A DNA stretch of 64,000 nt from Pseudoramibacter alactolyticus. GTDB lineage: Bacteria; Bacillota; Clostridia; Eubacteriales; Eubacteriaceae. How positions within the stretch are numbered: position 1 is the first letter of the stretch; each line of letters begins with the position of its first letter. A program made the position numbers and the translations under genes. The DNA lies in assembly GCF_050908235.1 (NCBI RefSeq), contig NZ_CP194340.1; one strand, written 5' to 3'. Below, one piece after another: positions 34,236 to 43,058 of the stretch. The notes beneath the pieces are model-generated. The model had not been told where the DNA came from. It made no database searches and saw only the letters and a list, made by a program, of their open reading frames with translations.

Positions 34236-35356
34236 AGATAAAAATCGTCGGCGTGCGATTCAAGCCGGGCGGGAAGGTGTATTATTTTGACACTACTGGC
34301 CTCGAGATCCATCGCGGCGATCCGCTGGTCGTTCAAACCGCCCAGGGGATCGAATACGGAGAGGCGGCGCTGGCGCCAAAAACCATCGACGAGGCCAGTC
34401 TGCAGACGCCGGCTAAGCCGGTGCTGCGGGTGGCGACGGAGGAGGATCGGCAGGATTATCAGGTCCTGAAAGAAAAAGAAAAGGAAGCCCGCAGAGTGTT
34501 TGACGAGCGGGCCAGGGCCAATGAGCTGGATATGAAGCTCATCAACGTATCCTTCACCTTTGACCGCAAGAAGGCCATCTTTTATTTCACGGCGGACGGA
34601 CGGCTCGATTTCAGAAAGTTGGTTCGGGAATTGGCTTCGATCTTTCATCTGCGCATTGAACTGCGGCAGATCGGCGTTCGGGATGAGGTCAAGATGTTCC
34701 ACACTCTGGGCATCTGCGGCCGGGAAACCTGCTGCTCGAAGTGGCTGGACAATTTCCGTCCGGTATCCATTAAAATGGCGAAGGAGCAGGGGTTGTCGCT
34801 CAATTCGTCTAAGATTTCCGGCGTGTGCGGCCGCTTGCTCTGCTGCCTGACCTATGAGGACGAATTTTATCACGATGTGACCAAGCGCATGCCAAAGATC
34901 GGCAACTGGGTCACCACGCCGGAGGGCGAAGGCCAGGTGTACCGCCTGAACGTGCTGGAAGAAAAAGTGCTCGTAAAAATGCAGACGGACAGCGACGAAC
35001 TGGAAATCAAAACCTTCGGCATGGATGAAGTGGTGAAATCCGGGAACAAGCACGTCCAGGCGAATAACCGACGGCAGCAGCAAAAACGCCAGGAGGACCA
35101 TGACGACAATGGCGACGGCGATGTCAAAAATGCCCATCGCGGGAAGGGGAAAAATCATCGGGATTATCGAGACGACGATCGCTATGAAGGCAAAGACGAA
35201 CACCGCAGGCTCCGGCATCGGCATCATCCATCCGGTCGAAAAGAGGCGCGCTATGAGAATGGCAGTCCGCATCAGCGACAGACAGTTAGAGGCGCGAAAC
35301 GTTCGCCGAAGCTAACGGAAAAAAACGCTGAAACCGGCAAAAAACCAAGGGATTAA
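34232..35356 (+). CDS. yaaT: PSP1/YaaT-family protein
   Basis: 375 residues from ATG 34232, preceded by AGGAG; the frame from 34184 overlaps holB without a ribosome site. KIVGVRFKPGGKVYYFDTTG begins the PSP1 domain. Cys-rich blocks GICGRETCCSKWL (about 163-175) and SGVCGRLLCCLTYE (about 195-208) bind Fe-S clusters; in Bacillus, YaaT with YlbF and YmcA forms the Y-complex that governs RNase Y and development. Residues about 275-375 are a His/Arg/Asp/Lys-rich low-complexity tail, longer than in Bacillus YaaT. ATGA overlap with holB shows co-translation. Confidence 0.92.
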   Translation: MKIKIVGVRFKPGGKVYYFDTTGLEIHRGDPLVVQTAQGIEYGEAALAPKTIDEASLQTPAKPVLRVATEEDRQDYQVLKEKEKEARRVFDERARANELDMKLINVSFTFDRKKAIFYFTADGRLDFRKLVRELASIFHLRIELRQIGVRDEVKMFHTLGICGRETCCSKWLDNFRPVSIKMAKEQGLSLNSSKISGVCGRLLCCLTYEDEFYHDVTKRMPKIGNWVTTPEGEGQVYRLNVLEEKVLVKMQTDSDELEIKTFGMDEVVKSGNKHVQANNRRQQQKRQEDHDDNGDGDVKNAHRGKGKNHRDYRDDDRYEGKDEHRRLRHRHHPSGRKEARYENGSPHQRQTVRGAKRSPKLTEKNAETGKKPRD

Positions 35357-35389
35357 ACGAAATCATTTGAAAAAAGTGCTCGTTTCATC

Positions 35390-35417
35390 TTGATTTAATT
35401 CGGCCTTTGGGTATAAT
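35390..35417 (+). promoter_or_regulatory. Promoter of the ferredoxin gene
   Basis: TTGATT (35390-35395) and TATAAT (35412-35417) with a 16-base spacer. It gives the ferredoxin its own transcript. Confidence 0.7.
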
Positions 35418-35452
35418 GATTAATATATTAAAGAGCTGAAAGGAGTATGATT

Positions 35453-35623
35453 ATGGCCTATACAATTTCTGACGAATGTATCTCTTGCGGTGCTTGTGCG
35501 GATCAGTGCCCGACCGAAGCAATTTCTGAAGGTTCTCCGTACGTGATCGACGCGGATGCCTGCATCGACTGCGGTTCCTGCGCAGATCAGTGCCCGATGG
35601 GCGCGATTGCACCGGCCGAATAA
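35453..35623 (+). CDS. Clostridial-type 2[4Fe-4S] ferredoxin
   Basis: 56 residues, too short for many gene callers. Two CxxCxxCxxxCP motifs (CISCGACADQCP and CIDCGSCADQCP) bind two low-potential [4Fe-4S] clusters. This is the main soluble electron carrier of anaerobic fermenters and could feed both activases in this window. ATG 35453 is 7 bases after AAGGAG; the in-frame ATG at 35447 is too close to it. A strong promoter and a strong terminator make it a single-gene unit. Confidence 0.96.
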   Translation: MAYTISDECISCGACADQCPTEAISEGSPYVIDADACIDCGSCADQCPMGAIAPAE

Positions 35624-35647
35624 GTTCGGACCTACAAATTTGATGAT

Positions 35648-35696
35648 AAAAACCACCGAATGCCGCTTTGCACGAGCGGCACCGGTGGTTTTTTAT
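35648..35696 (+). terminator. Ferredoxin terminator
   Basis: Stem aaaaccaccg / cggtggtttt with an inner GCCGC..GCGGC stem and TTTTTT after it. Confidence 0.9.
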
Positions 35697-35746
35697 TGCT
35701 TTTTAATGCCCTGCGCTTTGAAACGGCGGCAGGCGAAAAAGAAGCC

Positions 35747-35783
35747 AACAAAAAACCACCGGTCGTGCCAGCAACCGGTGGAA
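35747..35783 (-). terminator. Terminator of the EutS-like gene
   Basis: On the minus strand, ccaccggt / accggtgg with a 10-base loop is followed by TTTTTTG. It is closely similar in sequence to the ferredoxin terminator on the facing strand. Confidence 0.75.
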
Positions 35784-35822
35784 GGTGAGAAAGTATCGAC
35801 AATTGGCAAGCGCCAATGGAGA

Positions 35823-36230
35823 TCAGGTTTTGGTAATATCACAAATGGTGAACCCAAGGGTTCGCTTTAGGTAATTTAAAATTGCTTTAACCGCAGAAGA
35901 AACATCAGAAATACGGCCGGTGAAAATCAGTGTGCCGCTGAAACGGTCGATAAAGCCGATATCGATATGTGCGGTTTTGCAGGCCATGTCGCCGGCAATT
36001 ACGGCGATCTCCGGTGGGGTCATGCTTAAGATGCCAATGGCGGCCTGGGAGTAGTCGATGGCGGGATTCAGCCCCAATTTCTGATAAACGATGGCTTCCG
36101 GGCCCGCGATGATGTGGGCGAGGGTCACCTGTTTGCCAGGAACAGTTTCCTGAATGATCCGCATTTTGCCCTCGTTGGATTTGAGAGCATCTCTTTCATT
36201 TAGAATTTGCTCCATCGGTAAATCTGCCAT
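35823..36230 (-). CDS. EutS/PduU-like microcompartment shell protein (orphan)
   Basis: 135 residues from ATG 36230 (GAGGAAG upstream; an ATG at 36248 is also open). RIIQETVPGKQVTLAHIIA, PEIAVIAGDMACKTA, IDIGFIDRFSGTLIFTGRI and a final TICDITKT are the permuted BMC-domain signature of EutS and PduU. Such proteins form hexagonal tiles of bacterial microcompartment shells. The N-terminal extension (ADLPMEQILNERDALK) is longer than in EutS. No other shell protein or cargo enzyme is nearby; it has its own terminator, so it works with genes elsewhere or outside a compartment. Confidence 0.88.
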   Translation of the reverse strand: MADLPMEQILNERDALKSNEGKMRIIQETVPGKQVTLAHIIAGPEAIVYQKLGLNPAIDYSQAAIGILSMTPPEIAVIAGDMACKTAHIDIGFIDRFSGTLIFTGRISDVSSAVKAILNYLKRTLGFTICDITKT

Positions 36231-36244
36231 GTTACTTCCTCGAT

Positions 36245-36433
36245 TCATTCGTCATCATTAGAATACATTTTTAATATAGCACGAGCGGCGACTGAAATAA
36301 AGGCAATAATTAGCGGAACAACCAAAAAAAATGGCGAGAACGCAGGGAAGCAAAGAAAAAAATGGATGTGGCGGAAATCGGGCCAATCTAAAAAATAAAC
36401 GGGCCGCGGCATAGAATTGGGCATGGGCGGCAA
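36245..36433 (-). CDS. Possible small membrane protein upstream of the EutS-like gene
   Basis: 62-codon frame with several Met codons near its start and one hydrophobic segment (FFLCFPAFSPFFLVVPLIIAF). Its end lies 15 bases before the EutS-like start. No ribosome site is clear and no family is recognised, so it may be chance. Confidence 0.3.
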   Translation of the reverse strand: MPPMPNSMPRPVYFLDWPDFRHIHFFLCFPAFSPFFLVVPLIIAFISVAARAILKMYSNDDE

Positions 36434-36494
36434 ACTATGCTAAAATCAAAGCAAAATCATAGCGCGACGCTATCATCAGGAAGGAAACAAGTGA

Positions 36495-37888
36495 ATGAAA
36501 AAGGGGGACATTACCACCGTTAAAATCGAACGCACCCGCTATCCGGGCAAGGGCATCGGCCCGATTCAAGACGGCGGCACCGCCATCCCCTGCGCGGTGA
36601 AGGGCGCGGTTCCCGGGCAGATCCTTAAGGTGCGCATTTCGAAGAAGCGCAAGGGCAAGGCCGAAGGCAAGCTGCTTGAGGTGCTGGCGCCGGCGCCGGA
36701 CGCCGTGACGCCGGTTTGCCCGATGTTCGGCCGCTGCGGCGGCTGCACCTATCAATCGACGGCTTATCCGCCACAGCTGGCGATGAAGGACGGTTGGGTG
36801 ATGACGCTGCTGGCGGAGGCCGGCATCACGGGGTTTGAACACCTGCCGGCGCTGCCCAGCCCGGAAATCTACGGCTATCGCAACAAGATGGAGTTTTCCT
36901 TTGGGGACGATTGCCCCGGCGGGCCGCTGATGCTCGGCCTGCACGAAAAGGGCCATTTTTACAACATCGTTTCGGCTCAGGACTGCGCACTGGCGCATCC
37001 GGATTTTGGCGCGATTGTCACCGCGGTGCTGGACTATTTCAGATCCCGGGGGGCTCAGGCTTTTCACAAACGGGCGCACACCGGGTTTCTGCGCTATCTG
37101 GTGGTGCGCCGGGGGGCGGCCACCGGCGAAATCATGGTTAATCTGGTGACGACCAGCCAGGGCACATTGGACGATGCGGCCTTTGTGCAGGCGCTTGAGC
37201 ATTTGCCCCTCGCCGGCAAGCTCGCCACGGTGATCCACTCGGTTTATGACGGGGTGGCGGACGTGGCCCGGGCCGACACGAGCCGGATGCTTTTGGGCGA
37301 GGGCATCATCCATGACACGATTTTGGGCATTGATTTTGCCGTGTCGCCCTTTTCTTTTTGCAGACCAATACCCGCGGCGCCGAGACGCTTTACACCGCGG
37401 TGCGCCGGGCGGTGACCGCCGGCACCGAGCGCCGGGGCAGCGGCAAAAAGCCGGCCGTTTTTGATTTGTACTGCGGGGTGGGGACCATCGCTCAGGTGCT
37501 CGCCCCGATTGCGGAGCATGTGACGGGCATCGAGCTTGTTCCGGAGGCGGTGAATGCGGCCAGGGCCAACGCGGCGGCCAACGGTCTGACCAACTGTACC
37601 TTTATCGCCGGCGATGTGAAGGCGGAAGTGGGGAAGCTCGCCGAGGCGCCGGAGGTGATCGTGCTCGATCCCCCGCGGGAGGGCATTCATCCCAGGGCCC
37701 TGCCGGATATTTTGGCTTTTGCGCCGGCCTGCTTTGTTTATGTCTCCTGCAAGGCCAGCTCCCTTGCCCGGGATTTGCCGGCTTTTGTCGCTGCGGGCTA
37801 CCGCGTCGAGACGGTGCAGTGCGTGGATATGTTTCCCCAGACGGTGCATGTGGAGTGCATAGCGTTGATACAAAGAGTGAAATCGTGA
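36495..37888 (+). pseudogene. 23S rRNA (uracil-C5) methyltransferase, RlmD/TrmA family, frameshifted
   Basis: Two frames make one protein of about 463 residues. The first (36495 to about 37355) has the TRAM domain, the [4Fe-4S] motif CPMFGRCGGC (about 74-83) and the RNA-binding middle. The second (from about 37358) starts at QTNTRGAETLY and has the SAM motif FDLYCGVGTIAQ, VLDPPREG and the catalytic Cys in YVSCKASSLARDL (the usual YVSCNP is changed). One T is missing from T5 at 37355-37359; TTTTTT would give SFLQTN. The enzyme methylates U in rRNA or tRNA. Because all motifs survive, the break is recent or a sequence error. Confidence 0.85.
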
Positions 37889-38044
37889 AAATCCTGCATT
37901 TTAAGCAGTTTTACAAGCATTTTGTATTAAATGAAGATGATGAAGGAGAAAAGAAAAACTCCTAAAAATTATATTGATGCTTATATTTGTATTAATACGG
38001 TGTGTGGAGATACAAAGAATTATTTAGGAGGGGAGAAATAAGGA

Positions 38045-39754
38045 ATGACTAAATTCAAAGGGAAAAATTTTGAAATAGGTGGTAAGTTATATAAATTTAT
38101 TGAACGCATAAGGGATGGGGGAAATTCAAGAGTCTGGTCTGCAGAAAGTGGTAATGAAAAATTTGCCATAAAAATTTTAAATGAGGGTAAGAAAAAAGAA
38201 CGCTTTAAAAAAGAAATAGAGTTTTGCGAAAATAACAAACATGATAATCTGATTCCAATATATGATCATGGGGAAATTGACAATGCACTCTGCTACGTAA
38301 TGCCGCTTTATGAAAATAATTTAGCAGATTTAGTAAAAAATGGAATTAGTATTGAAGATGGATTTGACTACATATTTCAGATTTGTAGTGCTCTTGAGTT
38401 TCTTCACTGTAAAGATGTGATTCATAGAGATTTAAAGCCTGAAAATATTTTAGCAAAGAAAGGTAGATTGGTTTTAGCAGACTTGGGTATTGCTCATTTT
38501 GAAAATTCGTCTTTAACGAATAAAAATGATTTGTTGGCAAATAGAGGATATGCAGCTCCAGAACAAAAGATAAAAGGCTTATCAAAAGAAATTACTAGTG
38601 CTGTTGATATATTTTCTTTAGGAATGATTATAAATGAAATTTTCACTGGAAAAAAACCCGGAGGATCTAATTTTACTTTAATATCTGATATATATCCATG
38701 GTTAATGGATATTGACAAGTTAGTAGAAAATTGCATGAAACAAAATCCTAATGAACGACCAACAATTAAGGAGATATCACTTGAAATAAAACTTCAATTC
38801 AATGGATTGAAAGAAGAAAAAAAGTCAATTGAAGAGAATTTAGAATATGATTTTAAAGAATTAGGGATAGCTAATATTTGTAATAATGAGATAAAAGACA
38901 AAATTATAGAACAAGCTATGAATGATATATTGACAGCAAAACATTTTTTTAAGAATAAAATTGCACAAGATTTAGAAAAATATAATCACAATTACCATTG
39001 TAATATACATTATAAACTTGATACAAGGCTGAGAAGTACGTATATGGAATATTTATTAAAGGAGCAATGCAAAAGAAAATTTTTGCACGAGAGCAATGTG
39101 TATGGGAAAGGTGATACGTATGAACCATTAAATTTAAATGATAATGCTGAAGATAAAGAACTCTATGAAAAACTTTCATCTTTTTTATATCAAAATTCTA
39201 TTCATAATGGAGAAATACTAAAATTATTTAGTTCCTGTTGTAATTATCATTGTAATGAAATCATTAGAGATCTTGATAAGATTCAAAAAGAAGTTGCAGA
39301 TTTAGATGATGCTCCAATATTGTATATTGTTAAGAAAATTATGAATATTAAAGATGATAATGATGATATACATTTGGAGAATGGAATTTCAGCAAACTGG
39401 GAGGAGAGCATATCCTGTTATGACAGTAAAAATACTTATATGGAGCTATATAGTGAAGATTATCAAAAAGATGAAGTAGAGACAATATTGAGAAAATTCA
39501 ATGAGGAGTATAATCCGATTGTTACTAGGAAAGATAAAGTATTTGTGGTTAGATTTGCAGATGAAAAATCATATAATGTTTTTAAAAACTATGCATTGGA
39601 ACTATCAAAACCATATTATATATTTGAAGGCGATGTACTTGATTTAATTAGAATAGAAAAAGAATACGAAGGGATTATTGAACTAAAGCCGTGGGGGCTA
39701 TTTGATGTCAAAAATGTTTTGGCTAAAATTTTAGGATTTCGAAAGGACTACTAA
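38045..39754 (+). CDS. Hanks-type Ser/Thr protein kinase with unknown C-terminal half
   Basis: 569 residues, very AT-rich. Residues about 15-260 are a complete kinase: Gly loop RDGGNSRVWS (23-32), ATP-binding Lys in FAIKIL (K43), HRDLKPEN (127-134, catalytic D129), DLG metal motif (146-148) and GYAAPEQ (168-174). No membrane helix and no PASTA repeats, so it is cytosolic and unlike PrkC. Residues 270-569 match nothing I know: charged helices with a Cys pair (SSCCNYHCNE) and a compact end (EGIIELKPWGLFDVKN). AGGAGGGG precedes the ATG. No terminator separates it from the following unknown genes, so it may be their regulator or effector. Confidence 0.85.
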   Translation: MTKFKGKNFEIGGKLYKFIERIRDGGNSRVWSAESGNEKFAIKILNEGKKKERFKKEIEFCENNKHDNLIPIYDHGEIDNALCYVMPLYENNLADLVKNGISIEDGFDYIFQICSALEFLHCKDVIHRDLKPENILAKKGRLVLADLGIAHFENSSLTNKNDLLANRGYAAPEQKIKGLSKEITSAVDIFSLGMIINEIFTGKKPGGSNFTLISDIYPWLMDIDKLVENCMKQNPNERPTIKEISLEIKLQFNGLKEEKKSIEENLEYDFKELGIANICNNEIKDKIIEQAMNDILTAKHFFKNKIAQDLEKYNHNYHCNIHYKLDTRLRSTYMEYLLKEQCKRKFLHESNVYGKGDTYEPLNLNDNAEDKELYEKLSSFLYQNSIHNGEILKLFSSCCNYHCNEIIRDLDKIQKEVADLDDAPILYIVKKIMNIKDDNDDIHLENGISANWEESISCYDSKNTYMELYSEDYQKDEVETILRKFNEEYNPIVTRKDKVFVVRFADEKSYNVFKNYALELSKPYYIFEGDVLDLIRIEKEYEGIIELKPWGLFDVKNVLAKILGFRKDY

Positions 39755-39779
39755 ATTTTTGGCATTTTGATATATTTTT

Positions 39780-40055
39780 ATGGATGAGTCACGCCGAGAC
39801 GGTTGTATGGAGGGCAAGAAGGTAGACTTGTCTGATGTCAAGAGTGCGCATATTGATCTAAAGAGAATGTTCGTTTCAGAAGGAATCGACATATTACGAT
39901 TTTGGAAGAATGTTGGTTTTATGTCTCTTAAGTCGTTGAACTTTAAAAATGTTGGAAAGAAAGTTGATGATTTATTATGGATGGTTCTAACTTTGCAATC
40001 AAAAAACAAAACGATTTGCTTGGACGCGCATCATTTGCTAATGAAGGGAATATAA
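39780..40055 (+). CDS. Hypothetical protein coupled to the 481-residue gene
   Basis: 91 codons from ATG 39780, without a clear ribosome site. The readable core (DLSDVKSAHIDLKRMFVSEGIDILRFWKNVGF ... KVDDLLWMVLTLQSKNKTICLDAHHLL) looks like real protein, mixed helix and strand. Its TAA overlaps the ATG of the next gene (TAATG), favouring coupling. It may be a complete small gene or the C-terminal stump of a longer one. No family recognised. Confidence 0.45.
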   Translation: MDESRRDGCMEGKKVDLSDVKSAHIDLKRMFVSEGIDILRFWKNVGFMSLKSLNFKNVGKKVDDLLWMVLTLQSKNKTICLDAHHLLMKGI

Positions 40056-41500
40056 TGAATTCTACAGAGAATGAGTGCAATGCAATACTTGGTCTGGATA
40101 TCACAGAAGACCGATTCAGTTTTACCTCTTCGATTGAATCTGCCATAATAAAGGCAAAGGGGGAGCTGGCTGATTTGCAGGAGACAATTGCTTCTGTTCA
40201 GAAAATGAAGTCGGATTGTGATAAACGTGACTATGCTCTTGCGGCAAGCTCTGGAGCGTTATGCGGAATAATCAATATATTTTTGGTGGGCGAACCTGGG
40301 GAATCCCCATTTGGAGGTATTACTGACAAATGGTTCGCTAATCGTACAATAGATTTTGCAAAATTCTGTGGCTGGGACGGAAAAGACAATGGTGCGTTGT
40401 CTTCCGCAATAAACTTTCTCGAAAAGAAATTTAAAATTCCATATGACCAGCGAGGGGCAGGAGATGTGGGGAGCATCGTCTTCGACTTAAATTCGGTCAA
40501 TCATCATTTTAAGTCTTTGGGACATAATTCAACTTTACTGGGGTTGTTTTTCTCAATACTTGATCAGTTTGCAACCCCGAATCAAGCACATTTTATTTCC
40601 GGCGGAGAACTGATAGCACTCCAGAATGCTGACGGAAGTTTTGAACTAAAGGGAGACAGCACTCCTGGCAAATTGTTCTGTGGTTTTGTAAATTGGTTCG
40701 GACATTTGATTTCTGACGTGTCTGGCTCTTCAGGCAGCAAAGGCCGAGGCATGGGGATTCCGTCTCCGTTTTGGGCATGGACAAATGACATTATTACGAT
40801 CAAACGTACTTTGAAAATAGAACCATCTGAATTTGATAGGAACCTGAATGAACTTGCATTAAGCATATACAAGCAAGGTTATGATATTAGATTCCAAGCA
40901 GCACAAGCTATTCCTGTATTGATTAACGAAGTTTTGGTCCGGTTGATATATGCAGTAAGACGGATGATACAGTATTTCAAGATAACAGAGCGAAGCGAAC
41001 GCTCAGAAACTATACTGTGGCAAAAATATGAACCGTTTTCGAATCTCTCCGTAAAAAGAATGTTGATGGTCGCGCATGGTGTCTTTTGTATGATGGATAT
41101 CGGAGATGCAACAATACGCGAATTGGCCATGGGCGGTGGGACTTTTAATGTCACGGAATTTGCTCTTCGGTTTAATATTGCAGGTATAGGACGCTTTGCA
41201 ATCTCGCTGTATGGTGAGGCCAAGCGGGTGGTTGGGATACGCAGGGCTGAAAGCAATGCGGCATTCGCGGAGAGAGAAAAATATATCGTTGAAAGTTATT
41301 TGGATGCGCTATTGCTATTATCTGAAAAATATGCAGATCAGGATCTTGTTAATTTTGTGGATGATTTTAAGAATAGCGATATGTATGTCAAGGCATTCGG
41401 GAAATCCGGGAAGCTTGCTGAACTTAGAGGTGTTCCTGAAGAAAAAATACTGAGAATTAAATCAGACATAGATATGTATTTTGGAGGTAGAAAACAATGA
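40055..41500 (+). CDS. Unknown 481-residue protein of the coiled-coil/glycine-zipper module
   Basis: 481 residues from ATG 40055 (GAAGGG upstream; the frame is open from 39977). A coiled-coil stretch (about 23-55) is followed by a mildly hydrophobic segment (AASSGALCGIINIFLVG), then GKLFCGFVNWFGHLISDVSGSSGSKGRGMGIPSPFWAW and helices predicted through the rest (EVLVRLIYAVRRMIQYF; FALRFNIAGIGRFAISLYGEAKRVVGIRRAE). No enzymatic motif visible. It ends in an ATGA overlap with the glycine-zipper gene. I do not recognise a named family. GC is clearly higher than in the kinase gene, so the two may have different origins. Confidence 0.7.
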   Translation: MNSTENECNAILGLDITEDRFSFTSSIESAIIKAKGELADLQETIASVQKMKSDCDKRDYALAASSGALCGIINIFLVGEPGESPFGGITDKWFANRTIDFAKFCGWDGKDNGALSSAINFLEKKFKIPYDQRGAGDVGSIVFDLNSVNHHFKSLGHNSTLLGLFFSILDQFATPNQAHFISGGELIALQNADGSFELKGDSTPGKLFCGFVNWFGHLISDVSGSSGSKGRGMGIPSPFWAWTNDIITIKRTLKIEPSEFDRNLNELALSIYKQGYDIRFQAAQAIPVLINEVLVRLIYAVRRMIQYFKITERSERSETILWQKYEPFSNLSVKRMLMVAHGVFCMMDIGDATIRELAMGGGTFNVTEFALRFNIAGIGRFAISLYGEAKRVVGIRRAESNAAFAEREKYIVESYLDALLLLSEKYADQDLVNFVDDFKNSDMYVKAFGKSGKLAELRGVPEEKILRIKSDIDMYFGGRKQ

Positions 41501-42105
41501 GCAAGCAAAAGTCAAAGTTTGAACTCGCACGGGAAGAGGCAGAGGCATCAATCAGCAAAACGAATGAGAAGATTGCAGACCTTGGCGAGCACACGAATAA
41601 GCTTTATGAGGAACTGACCGCCATTCAGAAGAAATTTGACGCCATCAGGAAGATTCCGAGTGGTAAGCATCTGGAATACGAAGAGCTGAAGAAAATCAGA
41701 TTGAATTGGAAACAGAAGATCGAGAAGATTGAATCTGATTATCGGGATGCCAAGGTGAAACATGCAGGTGCCGGCGCTGCAGGTGTTGGAGCAGGAGCCG
41801 CTATCGCAGCACTTGGCCCGACAGCGGCGATGGGAGTTGCGACCACATTCGGCGTTGCGTCTACAGGGACGGCAATATCGATTTTAAGCGGAGCTGCAGC
41901 TACTAACGCTGCACTTGCATGGATTGGAGGCGGCGCGCTTGCCGCTGGCGGCGGCATGGCTGCCGGGAATGCTTTGCTGGCGCTTGCCGGTCCTGTAGGA
42001 TGGGCAATCGCAGGAGTAGCGTTTATCGGATCCGGTTTCCTTTTTTGGAAAAACAAGCGCGACAAGGATCGCCTTGAGGATATTTTTACGCAGATCGGCA
42101 AGTGA
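41497..42105 (+). CDS. Coiled-coil protein with a glycine/alanine zipper membrane region
   Basis: 202 residues. Residues 1-88 are a charged coiled coil (SISKTNEKIADLGEHTNKLY ... RLNWKQKIEKIESDYRDA). Residues about 90-190 are an almost charge-free Gly/Ala/Thr block with GxxxG-type spacing (GAGAAGVGAGAAIAAL, GGGALAAGGGMAAGNALLAL, PVGWAIAGVAFIGSGFLFW), then a basic end. Such glycine zippers pack tightly in membranes and occur in pore-formers, dynamin-associated proteins and some defence effectors. The ATG overlaps the upstream stop and the next gene starts 3 bases after its TGA, so the set is co-translated. Candidate membrane effector; inference. Confidence 0.75.
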   Translation: MSKQKSKFELAREEAEASISKTNEKIADLGEHTNKLYEELTAIQKKFDAIRKIPSGKHLEYEELKKIRLNWKQKIEKIESDYRDAKVKHAGAGAAGVGAGAAIAALGPTAAMGVATTFGVASTGTAISILSGAAATNAALAWIGGGALAAGGGMAAGNALLALAGPVGWAIAGVAFIGSGFLFWKNKRDKDRLEDIFTQIGK

Positions 42106-42108
42106 GAT

Positions 42109-42573
42109 GTGAAATCACACGATTTGGCTATTAGGGAGTTAAACGAACGGATCAGAAGAATTGACGATGCGACGTTAAAACTTAATGAAGTGATTGAGAA
42201 AATCAGTACATTCGGGCTGGACTATGAAAAGATGACGGAAGCACAGCAATATGAGTTGGGTGCGTATGTCAATCTTATGAATGCATCCACGCAGTTGCTT
42301 GTCAACCCGATTATGGGACTGAGGCCGAAATATAACGAAGAAGATTTTAAAAAGTATAAGATAGCCAAGAACAAGTATGAACTTAGTGAAAAAGAGCGCG
42401 CATTGATTATTTATCTGGCCAATCTTTTATGTGAAATCGAAATAAAGGATACGGATAAAAAGCCGTTATGGAAGTATTTCAAAAATGATGAGAAGTTTCT
42501 GACAGCAATGAAACTGTCAAAAAAGGATTTTTTTGATATTATTGAAATGGCGGAGACTATAAAGACTGGTTAG
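42109..42573 (+). CDS. Helical protein, third member of the module
   Basis: 154 residues from GTG 42109, three bases after the upstream stop. All-helical sequence: residues 1-40 are coiled-coil-like (RELNERIRRIDDATLKLNEVIEKIS), the middle has YVNLMNASTQLLVNPIMGLRPKY, and the end is Lys-rich (LSKKDFFDIIEMAETIK). No membrane segment and no known motif. Tight spacing argues that it works with the two genes before it, perhaps as a partner or immunity/adaptor protein. Confidence 0.65.
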   Translation: MKSHDLAIRELNERIRRIDDATLKLNEVIEKISTFGLDYEKMTEAQQYELGAYVNLMNASTQLLVNPIMGLRPKYNEEDFKKYKIAKNKYELSEKERALIIYLANLLCEIEIKDTDKKPLWKYFKNDEKFLTAMKLSKKDFFDIIEMAETIKTG

Positions 42574-42880
42574 AGATGGTGAGCGTATAAATGCCGCCAG
42601 ATAAAATTAATTGGCATGATGTCTGAAGAATTTGATCTTAACAAAATGGAAGTGGAATTGTTTTGCAGATGAAAGATAGAGCAATAGCCGGTAAGCAGTA
42701 GATTACGTTTCGATCAATGATGAAGAGAGGTCTTCGGATAAATGGGCGGAATTCTTTGTTAAAAAGCTGATGCAAAGCATAGAGTCGGACAGGAATTCCG
42801 AGTTTTGGCCGTTAAAAGACAGTTGAGGGGATGGATATTTTTGAGAACGGATGACGAAAATGTGAGAGGGTTGGGTTGCC

Positions 42881-42955
42881 AAGTTAGATGCCGGGGGCGG
42901 GTGCGCAAGATAGATGTCAGGGGCTTATTGAGTGTTCGGGATAGATGTTAGAGCT
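42881..42955 (+). repeat. Three diverged copies of an 18-base motif in a gene-free stretch
   Basis: Similar units occur at 42881-42898 (aagttagatgccgggggc), 42907-42924 (aagatagatgtcaggggc) and 42938-42955 (gggatagatgttagagct). The shared core is TAGATGYYRGGGGC-like. Multiple short repeats of this kind are typical of IS21-family element ends. The rest of 42574-43058 holds only a short decayed frame (about 42703-42828, DEERSSDKWAEFFVKKLMQ). Confidence 0.4.
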
Positions 42956-43058
42956 GGAAAGGCGCAAAATAAAGCAGAAGGTCACGGGATGTTAATTCGC
43001 GTTGCTTGAGGCAACGGAGCAGAATGAGGTAAGGTATTTGCGAAAGGGGGTTTTGATC

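Noticed and set aside
36450..36485. Near-palindrome atagcg-cga-cgctat upstream of rlmD as an operator
   Set aside because: Only six base pairs per arm and no regulator nearby; it could be chance or a weak leader hairpin.
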